A stretch of DNA of 24,285 nucleotides. Origin: Branchiostoma floridae. Taxonomy: Eukaryota; Chordata; Leptocardii; Amphioxiformes; Branchiostomatidae. The notes below the pieces were generated by a model, which did not search any database, was not told the DNA's origin, and was given only the letters and a program-made list of their open reading frames with translations. The stretch lies in NCBI RefSeq assembly GCF_000003815.2, contig NW_023365861.1:1-24285 (forward strand), written 5' to 3'. Of this stretch, positions 18,084 to 24,285 are shown piece by piece; the stretch's first letter is position 1, and every line of letters starts with the position of its first letter. Made by a program: the position numbers and the translations under genes.

Positions 18084-18217
18084 CTGCAATGGAGAAAAAG
18101 GTAACAAATAAGTCAATACAGCATGGTAAACAACTGCATCAGTAAATTGACTTTAGCATATCACAACCGTTGCGGTGTATTTTCGTTGCATTAGCTCTAA
18201 TAACAACATTCACTCAC

Positions 18218-18787
18218 CATATGACTCGTGGCGGAAGTTATCCTTGCAATCCACCGCAATATCATGGAAGCCACGGTTGTCACAAGCATGGCAGAAGGTG
18301 TTAATCATGTCGTCATAGCTGCAGTCCACTGTATTACGCCATTGCTTCAGGGCAGTGCTGATGCAGAGGAAGTCGTCTCCGTCACACTCCAGCTCGATCT
18401 TGCTGATGAAGTCATCGTCACAGCCCAAGGCACGACTGAAGTATTTCCAGTCATGTGCCATCTTGTGGCCGTAGTGGTTGATCTGGTGGTCACACAGGGC
18501 AAATCCATGCTCAGTGCGATACTTGTTATACAAGGTGTCGGCGCAATCTGTGTAGCCACAGGTACGCAGTGTCATGTGCAGCTTGTTAACCTTGTCGTCA
18601 TAACTGGTGTCAAAGGTGTCACGCCATGTCTGCAGGGCATGGAAGCAGCTCTGGTAGGTGTCGTCCTTGTATTGGTCTTCGAACTTGTGGATGAATTCGT
18701 CGTCGCAGCCAAGATGTGTGCAGACCGTCTTCCAGTCATCAATCTTGTGACAGATGATACGGAGGGTGTCATCACACAGAGCCAAGC
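18218..18787 (-). CDS. Death-fold pair exon (A+B)
   Basis: The exon is 570 nt long, phase 1-1. A: LALCDDTLRIICHKIDDWKT, HLGCDDEFIHKFEDQY, ALQTWRDTFD, LHMTLRTCGYTDCAD (the Cys before L of helix 5 is His). B: FALCDHQINHYGHKMAHDW, FSRALGCDDDFISKIELEC, ALKQWRNTVDCSYDDM, HACDNRGFHDIAVDC. B lacks the cysteine two residues after WKY (Ser instead). Acceptor TCCAG, donor GTGAGT. Confidence 0.94.
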
Positions 18788-18918
18788 CTGGACAACGGAG
18801 AAAAGAAAAATACTGTTTAAATAGTGATAAAAGAGAGTATAGTGTAATGTATGTTCGAGGCATCAACTTGCTAATCTATCAGCCATAAACTGTCAGACGC
18901 AACGCCAGAAGTAATTAC

Positions 18919-19488
18919 CGTAAGTCTCGTGGTGAGAGTTGGACCTGCAGTCAACTGCTATGTCGTGGTAACCGCGGTTATCACATGCATGGCAGAAGAT
19001 GTCAATCTTGTCGTCGTAGCTGCAGTCCACGGTGTCACGCCAGTGCTTGAGAGCAGTGCTGATGCACAGGTAGTTGTCTCCGCCACACTCCTGATCAATC
19101 TTGCTGATGAAGTCGTCACCGCAGTTAAGAGCACTGCAGAAGTTCTTCCAGTCGTCGCTCAACTTATGGCTGTACACATCGATCTGGCTGTCACACAGAG
19201 CAAAGCTGTGCTCGGTGCGATACTTGTAATACACGGTGTCGGCACAGTCGTCATAGTGACAGGTACGCAGTGTCGTCCACAATGTGTAGAACTTGTCATC
19301 GTAGCTCATATCATATGTATCACGCCAGGTCTTGAGGGCATTGAAGCAGCAGAGGTAGTCGTCGTCTTGGTATTTGTCTTGGATCTTATGGACAAAAGCG
19401 TCATCACAGCCAAGATGTGTGCAGACCTGCTTCCAGTCATCAATCTTGTGACAGATGATACGAAGTGTGTCGTCACACAGCGCCAACT
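18919..19488 (-). CDS. Death-fold pair exon (A+B)
   Basis: The exon is 570 nt long, phase 1-1. A: LALCDDTLRIICHKIDDWKQ, HLGCDDAFVHKIQDKY, CCFNALKTWRDTYDMSYDDK, CHYDDCAD. B: FALCDSQIDVYSHKLSDDWK, ALNCGDDFISKIDQEC, ALKHWRDTVDCSYDDK, HACDNRGYHDIAVDC. The B part resembles that of the exon at 22137 (RGYHDIA, RSNS), so the two share a recent origin. Acceptor TTTGCAG, donor GTAATT. Confidence 0.94.
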
Positions 19489-19622
19489 CTGCAAAGATGT
19501 GGCTTATGTTAGAGATGGTGATAATGATGGCGAAACAAGAATTACATTTTTAATTTTCATTGTGTTGAGAAAACGCAAACTAAAGTTTTCCAAAGGGAAC
19601 TAATAAGGTAGAAATTGCCCAC

Positions 19623-19697
19623 CTGTTAACACAATGCCTCCACCGATATAGTGACCAGATGTTCCTCCGGTGCTCAACTCGCTGAAACCACCAGTGA
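19623..19697 (-). CDS. Gly/Ser/Thr linker exon
   Basis: The exon is 75 nt long, phase 1-1: TGGFSELSTGGTSGHYIGGG, IVLT. It has no cysteines, is flexible in composition, and lies between two Death-fold pair exons. Acceptor TTCCAG, donor GTGGGC; the frame is kept, giving Glu at the junction to 19488. Confidence 0.8.
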
Positions 19698-19818
19698 CTG
19701 GAAAATATGACAACATAGAAGTGAGACATAAGTAAGTGTATTGAGGACATCGAGTAAGGGCAACAATGATTTATTGCGGGTGGAAGGGTTAGAAAGAAGC
19801 AATCGAACTCATTCTTAC

Positions 19819-20391
19819 CAAAGACTTCGCTGCGGTAATGATCTCTGCAGTCCACAGCTAGGTCGTCGAAGCCACAGGTATGACATGCAGTGCAGAAGTT
19901 ATCGATCTTGTCGGCGTAGCTGCAGTCCACAGTGTCGCGCCACGTCTTGATAGCTGTTTCACAACACAAGTAGTCGTCGTGGCCACACTCGTCCTCTATC
20001 TTAGTGATGAAGTCGTCACTGCAGTCGAGGGCATGGCAGAATTCCTTCCAATCTTGACTCAGGGTCTTGCAGTAGATGTCAATTTGGGCATCAGAAAGAG
20101 CCACACTGTTTTCTGTACGGTATTTCTCGTAGACCAAAGTGGCACAGTCGGTGTATCCGCATGTACGCAGGGCAGTGCAGAGAGTGTCGACCTTGTCGGA
20201 GTAGTCCTCATGCCACGAGTCGCGCCATTGCTTCAACATGGTGCTGCTGCACACAGAGTCGTCTGACCCACATTCAGTTGTGATCTTCGTGATCATGTCC
20301 GAGCCGCAACCCAGGGCGATACACACAGCTCTCCAGTCGCTGGAAATCTTGTCGCAAATGATGTGGAAGGTGTCGTCACATAGTGCCAGGC
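19819..20391 (-). CDS. Death-fold pair exon (A+B), divergent, ancestral-like
   Basis: The exon is 573 nt long, phase 1-1; the extra codon is in the loop before the first Trp (KISSDW). A: LALCDDTFHIICDKISSDWR, ALGCGSDMITKITTECGSDD, LKQWRDSWHEDYSDK, LRTCGYTDCAT. B: VALSDAQIDIYCKTLSQDWK, ALDCSDDFITKIEDECGHDD, AIKTWRDTVDCSYADK, ACHTCGFDDLAVDC. The LSD...YC helix 1, ITKI and ECGSD features are shared with the intron-split pair. Linker exons flank it on both sides. Acceptor TTTTAG, donor GTAAGA. Confidence 0.93.
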
Positions 20392-20510
20392 CTAAAAAAA
20401 ACAAACACACAGAATGAAAGTAGCTGCTATACATTCATGCCAGAAAGTGCAAGACTTCATTTACGATATAAGATAGATTGACCTGTAACTGTGTAAGGAA
20501 AACGGAATAC

Positions 20511-20606
20511 CTGTTACAGTTGATCCGGTGCCAGTAACCGACTGTGTCGAGACAACAGAAGAACCACCAGTAGAGATGACACTACCTGTTGTTGACGAAG
20601 ATGTAG
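20511..20606 (-). CDS. Mucin-like Ser/Thr linker exon
   Basis: The exon is 96 nt long, phase 1-1: TSSSTTGSVISTGGSSVV, STQSVTGTGSTVT. Composition is almost entirely Ser, Thr, Gly and Val; it should be O-glycosylated. Its GSVISTG core resembles the linker exons at 13213-13944, so the linkers may share an origin. Acceptor CTCTAG, donor GTATTC. Confidence 0.83.
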
Positions 20607-20745
20607 CTAGAGCAAGAATGATTTGAAAATAAGGTAAAGACTATGCGAGGAACAAGAAAGATAAATGGCATATGTGGTGTTTTTCATAATGGTCAGAATT
20701 GCTTACTGACTCGTCGAAATAGCTTAAAGAAAGACAAGTCCTTAC

Positions 20746-21315
20746 CATAGACCTCATGACGGAAGTTGTCTCTGCAGTCCTCAGCGATATCGTGGAAGCC
20801 ACAGCTCTCGCAGGCATGGCAGAAGAGATCAATCTTCTCCACATAGCTGCAGTCGACCGTGTCACGCCAGTGCTTGAGTGCAGTGCTGATGCACAGATAG
20901 TTGTCATGGCCACATTGCTCATCGATCTTGCTGATAAAGTCGTCATCACAACCAAGATATGTGCAGAAGTTCTTCCAGTCATCGCTCAACTTCTTGCTGT
21001 AGATGTCGATCTGACTGTCACACAGAACGACGCTGCACTCAGTGCGGTGCTTGTCATCGACGATTCCAGCGCAATCCGTGTAACCACAGTTACGCAGGGT
21101 CTGGCACAAGATGTTGACCTTGTCATCATAGCTTGCGTCGAAGGTGTCGCGCCAGGTCTTGAGGGCATGGAAGCAGGAGAGGTAGGTGTCGTCATGGTAT
21201 TGATCCTGGAACTTGTGAATGAAGGAAGAGTCACAGCCAAGTGTTGTACACACCAACTTCCAGTCACTGATCTTGCTGGAGATAAGGCGTAGTGTGTCGT
21301 CACACAAGCCCAATC
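20746..21315 (-). CDS. Death-fold pair exon (A+B), KLVC subtype
   Basis: The exon is 570 nt long, phase 1-1. A: LGLCDDTLRLISSKISDWKL, VCTTLGCDSSFIHKFQDQY, ALKTWRDTFDASYDDK, LRNCGYTDCAG. B: VVLCDSQIDIYSKKLSDDWK, YLGCDDDFISKIDEQC, ALKHWRDTVDCSYVEK, HACESCGFHDIAEDC. Like the exon at 16119 it has ISDWKLVC and KHRTE and stands directly before a linker exon. The second Cys of A is Ser. Acceptor TTTTCAG, donor GTAAGG. Confidence 0.94.
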
Positions 21316-21434
21316 CTGAAAAGTACAAAGAAGTGTGTCGTCAATAGGCTTCCACTTTGCAAAATTCGACGGGGATCCGAAAGCTTGCAGTATTGTGTGT
21401 TGGTTTATTTCTGGGCACAAAGCAAAATACTCAC

Positions 21435-22007
21435 CATACGACTCATGGCGGAAGTTGGTCTTGCAGTCCTCTGCAACGTCGTCGAATCCACAGGCATCAC
21501 AAGCGTGGCAGAAGAGGTCAACCTTGTCGGCATAGCTACAGTCCATTGTGTTACGCCAGTGCTTGAGGGCAGTGCTGATGCACACGTAGTTGTCTCCGCC
21601 ACACTCTTGATCGATCTTGCTGATGAAGTCATCGTCACAGTTCAAAGACTTGCAGAAGTGCACCCAATCATCGGCCAACTTATGGCTGTAGCTGTTGATC
21701 TGGTGGTCACACAGGGCAAAGCAGTTTTCTGTGTCATACTTGTGCAGCACAGTGTCGGCGCAATCATCATGTCCACAGGTGCGCAGAGTCTGGCACAGCT
21801 TGTTCACCTTGTCATCGTAGCTGATATCGTCGAAGGTGTCGCGCCATGTCTTGAGGGTATGGAAGCAGCTCTGGTAGACGTCGTCCTTGTATTGGTCTTG
21901 GAACTTGTGGATGAATTCATCGTCACAGCCAAGGTGTGTGCAGACCTGCTTCCAGTCATCGATCTTGTCACAGATGACGCGAAGTGTGTCGTCACACAGA
22001 GCCAATC
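21435..22007 (-). CDS. Death-fold pair exon (A+B), LADDW subtype
   Basis: The exon is 573 nt long, phase 1-1; the extra codon is an Ile in RDTFDDISYDDK of A. A: LALCDDTLRVICDKIDDWKQ, HLGCDDEFIHKFQDQY, CGHDDCAD. B: CFALCDHQINSYSHKLADDW, SLNCDDDFISKIDQEC, ALKHWRNTMDCSYADK, HACDACGFDDVAEDC. The B repeat is nearly identical to that of the exon at 23975. Acceptor TGCAG, donor GTGAGT. Confidence 0.94.
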
Positions 22008-22136
22008 CTGCAAAAGGTAGAAATTGTCTATCAGCTGAAAACGTATTTCTAGAAAAAAGATTGCATCTTGGCCAATCTTAGGAAACATGAAAATGATTGC
22101 GAACTTAAGATTTTGTTATCAAAACTGCCCACTTAC

Positions 22137-22569
22137 CATAGGACTCGTAGCGGGAGTTGGACCTGCAGTCGGTGGCAATGTCGTGGTAACCGCGGTTATC
22201 GCAAGCATGGCAGAAGAGGTCAATCTTGTCGTCGTAGCTACAGTCCACGGTGTCACGCCATTGCTTGAGAGCAGTGGTGGTGCACAGGTAGTTGTCTCCA
22301 CCACACTCCATCTCAATCTTGTTGATAAAGTCGTCGTCGCATTTCATGTCAACACAGATGTTCTTCCAGTCATCGCTCAACGTATGGCTGTACACGTCGA
22401 TCTGACTGTCACACAGGGCAAAGCTGTGCTCGGTACGATATTTGTGATACAAGGTGTCGGCGCAATCGTAATAGTTACAGTCGCGCAGTGTCTTGCACAG
22501 GGTGTTGTACTTGTCATCGTAGCTCGTATCGAATGTATCACGCCAGGTCTTGAGGGCATGAAGCAGCTC
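22137..22569 (-). CDS. Death-fold pair exon, 5' part lost in gap
   Basis: The last 433 nt are visible: the end of A (ALKTWRDTFDTSYDDK, TLRDCNYYDCAD) and all of B (FALCDSQIDVYSHTLSDDWK, MKCDDDFINKIEMEC, ALKQWRDTVDCSYDDK, HACDNRGYHDIATDC). The LGC position reads MKC. About 137 nt should lie in the gap. Just before the gap one base is missing compared with all sister exons (GGCATGAAGCAG against GGCATGGAAGCAG), shifting the last few codons; this is probably a contig-end error. Confidence 0.88.
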
Positions 22570-23513
22570 NNNNNNNNNNNNNNNNNNNNNNNNNNNNNNN
22601 NNNNNNNNNNNNNNNNNNNNNNNNNNNNNNNNNNNNNNNNNNNNNNNNNNNNNNNNNNNNNNNNNNNNNNNNNNNNNNNNNNNNNNNNNNNNNNNNNNNN
22701 NNNNNNNNNNNNNNNNNNNNNNNNNNNNNNNNNNNNNNNNNNNNNNNNNNNNNNNNNNNNNNNNNNNNNNNNNNNNNNNNNNNNNNNNNNNNNNNNNNNN
22801 NNNNNNNNNNNNNNNNNNNNNNNNNNNNNNNNNNNNNNNNNNNNNNNNNNNNNNNNNNNNNNNNNNNNNNNNNNNNNNNNNNNNNNNNNNNNNNNNNNNN
22901 NNNNNNNNNNNNNNNNNNNNNNNNNNNNNNNNNNNNNNNNNNNNNNNNNNNNNNNNNNNNNNNNNNNNNNNNNNNNNNNNNNNNNNNNNNNNNNNNNNNN
23001 NNNNNNNNNNNNNNNNNNNNNNNNNNNNNNNNNNNNNNNNNNNNNNNNNNNNNNNNNNNNNNNNNNNNNNNNNNNNNNNNNNNNNNNNNNNNNNNNNNNN
23101 NNNNNNNNNNNNNNNNNNNNNNNNNNNNNNNNNNNNNNNNNNNNNNNNNNNNNNNNNNNNNNNNNNNNNNNNNNNNNNNNNNNNNNNNNNNNNNNNNNNN
23201 NNNNNNNNNNNNNNNNNNNNNNNNNNNNNNNNNNNNNNNNNNNNNNNNNNNNNNNNNNNNNNNNNNNNNNNNNNNNNNNNNNNNNNNNNNNNNNNNNNNN
23301 NNNNNNNNNNNNNNNNNNNNNNNNNNNNNNNNNNNNNNNNNNNNNNNNNNNNNNNNNNNNNNNNNNNNNNNNNNNNNNNNNNNNNNNNNNNNNNNNNNNN
23401 NNNNNNNNNNNNNNNNNNNNNNNNNNNNNNNNNNNNNNNNNNNNNNNNNNNNNNNNNNNNNNNNNNNNNNNNNNNNNNNNNNNNNNNNNNNNNNNNNNNN
23501 NNNNNNNNNNNNN
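22570..23513. other. Assembly gap, 944 N
   Basis: A sized gap inside the Death-fold array. The left side needs about 137 nt to finish the exon at 22137 and the right side about 498 nt to finish the exon ending at 23585. That leaves about 309 nt for one intron, or an intron with a small linker exon. Confidence 0.98.
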
Positions 23514-23585
23514 TATTGCACACCAGTTTCCAGTCTTCGATCTTGCTGCAGATGAGGCGCAGTGTATCGTCACACAAAGCCAATC
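23514..23585 (-). CDS. Death-fold pair exon, only the 5' end visible
   Basis: The first 72 nt of a pair exon are visible before the gap: LALCDDTLRLICSKIEDW, KLVC. This is an A-repeat start of the KLVC subtype also seen in exons 16119 and 20746. Acceptor TTTCAG, first codon Gly across the junction. The rest of A and all of B are in the gap. Confidence 0.88.
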
Positions 23586-23974
23586 CTGAAAGGAGCAAAA
23601 TAAATTGGGATTCATCATTGTGTTGCCCATACTAAATTTGGATTAACCATCGTGAATAACTTCATTCGATTGGAAAATTATTGAGAAACAATGTTCTTTA
23701 TACACAGCCTATACGCAAAGTCACCTCCGACGTTTCGGTGACCTTAAGCTTCTGTCACCTTCAGACCGCTGTAACAATCAATGTATATTATTATGAAAAT
23801 ACGTTCGCCGACTATGACTTGAAGTCTTGGTTGTAAATGAAAAACATTATTGTCCAAGAATGGATTGGATTTTCAGCGATAAAACGAACGGATACGGACA
23901 AATCATTTCAGTCATAAATGGTTACCTGTAGCATGTTAGAAGAAAAATCTAGCAAGATAAAATGAGACACTTAC
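23586..23974 (-). other. 389-bp intron in the array with alternating inverted motif
   Basis: This is the longest visible intron of the array (others are 119-139 bp). It contains GTCACC at 23720-23725, GGTGAC at 23737-23742 and GTCACC at 23754-23759, both spacers being 11 bp. The middle element can pair with either neighbour. No coding exon was found. Confidence 0.7.
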
Positions 23975-24285
23975 CACAGGATTCCTGGCGGAAGCTTGTC
24001 CTACAGTCCACTGCAACGTCGTCGAATCCACAAGTATCACAAGCATGACAGAAGAGATCAATCATGTCAGAATAGCTACAGTCCACTGTGTTACGCCAGT
24101 GCTTCAGGGCAGTGCTGATGCACAGGTAGTTGTCTCCGCCACACTCTTGGTCGATCTTGCTGATGAAGTCATCGTCACAGTTCAAAGACTTGCAGAAGTG
24201 CACCCAATCATCGGCCAACTTATGGCTGTAGCTGTTGATCTGGTGGTCACACAGGGCAAAGCAGTTTTCTGTATCATACTTGTGG
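23975..24285 (-). CDS. Death-fold pair exon, truncated by window edge, LADDW subtype
   Basis: The last 311 nt of a pair exon: the end of A (HKYDTE), all of B (CFALCDHQINSYSHKLADDW, SLNCDDDFISKIDQEC, ALKHWRNTVDCSYSDM, HACDTCGFDDVAVDC), ending RQESCG. It is the closest relative of the exon at 21435, differing in a few residues. Donor GTAAGT. The exon continues beyond the right edge. Confidence 0.93.

Larger units (their letters stand above)
1878..24285 (-). other. Gene span: secreted Death-fold/mucin/VWF-like protein (3' part)
   Basis: This is one transcription unit read right to left, with its 5' end outside the window. Exons join in frame throughout: 5' Death-fold pair exons, Ser/Thr linkers, then TIL-VWC-LDLa-VWD-C8-TIL-VWD-C8-TIL-VWC-VWC-VWC-CTCK. 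VWD, C8, TIL, VWC and cystine-knot modules are all extracellular families of gel-forming mucins and von Willebrand factor, so the whole product is inferred to be secreted and disulfide-polymerised. The array introns are 119-139 bp, while those of the carboxyl half are mostly 200-500 bp. The signal peptide and promoter are not visible. It could also be two genes (array versus mucin half), but matching phase-1 linkers across 13213-14264 argue for one. Confidence 0.8.
14170..24285 (-). repeat. Tandem array of Death-fold exon pairs
   Basis: Eleven single-exon pairs (eight complete, three truncated) and one five-exon pair follow each other in the same orientation. Each complete pair is 570 or 573 nt of coding sequence with phase 1 ends, so units can be gained or lost without breaking the frame. 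The period is about 700 bp in the uninterrupted block 16119-19488. Repeats within the A class or within the B class resemble each other more than A resembles B, so the pair and not the single domain is the unit of duplication. Confidence 0.93.

Noticed and set aside
16120-22020. Long plus-strand open frames (170-240 codons) opposite the pair exons
   Set aside because: They are the antisense of the repeats. They recur because the sense exons are repeated and rich in codons such as GAC, GTG and TGC whose complements are not stops. They have no own start context or splice logic, and code for low-information Val/Ala-rich peptides.
14170-24285. Array read as CRISPR-like or satellite DNA
   Set aside because: Units are protein-coding with intact frames, splice signals and conserved residues. 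The similarity is at protein level and introns are unrelated.
14170-24285. Death-fold array as an intracellular apoptosis or immune adaptor
   Set aside because: The high and patterned cysteine content and the in-frame connection to VWD/C8/TIL/VWC/CTCK modules argue for a secreted protein, though the signal peptide lies outside the window.

Overview
The window comes from an intron-rich animal genome and holds parts of two protein-coding genes in tail-to-tail orientation. The domain content (a gel-forming-mucin/VWF-type carboxyl half, an SLC22 carrier, many small phase-1 exons) and the signs of high heterozygosity point to an invertebrate deuterostome. A lancelet (Branchiostoma) is my best guess, but that is an inference and not proven. 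There is nothing prokaryotic here: no operons, CRISPR or IS elements.

Plus strand, 1 to about 1650: the last two exons (184-393 and 790-913) and the 3'UTR of an SLC22-family organic ion transporter. They carry the last two transmembrane helices and a cytoplasmic tail ending in ETAL, a class I PDZ-ligand-like C-terminus.

Minus strand, 24285 down to about 1860: the 3' part of one very large secreted protein gene, whose 5' end lies beyond the right edge. Reading 5' to 3' (right to left), it begins with a tandem array of about 190-residue exon units (570 or 573 nt, phase 1 at both ends). Each unit holds two cysteine-rich copies (A and B) of a helical domain whose conserved pattern matches the Death-domain fold. 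Eight complete single-exon pairs, three gap- or edge-truncated pairs and one pair split over five exons are visible. Short Ser/Thr/Gly linker exons interrupt the array, and three tandem mucin-like linker exons follow it. The carboxyl half then runs TIL, VWC, LDLa, short cysteine-rich segment, VWD, C8, TIL, VWD (D4-like), C8, TIL, two VWC-like modules, a further VWC and a C-terminal cystine knot. The protein should be an extracellular, disulfide-linked, mucin/VWF-like polymer. In this light the Death-fold array is the unusual system of the window: a fold known mainly from intracellular signalling appears to have been recruited, given cysteines and amplified by exon duplication in a secreted gel-type protein.

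There are two assembly gaps. The 100-N gap (9833-9932) is flanked by two copies of the same VWD exon. The 944-N gap (22570-23513) lies inside the Death-fold array and by size accounting should hide the rest of two pair exons. I derived exon borders by reading GT/AG signals and checking that phases join; every junction I state keeps the frame.
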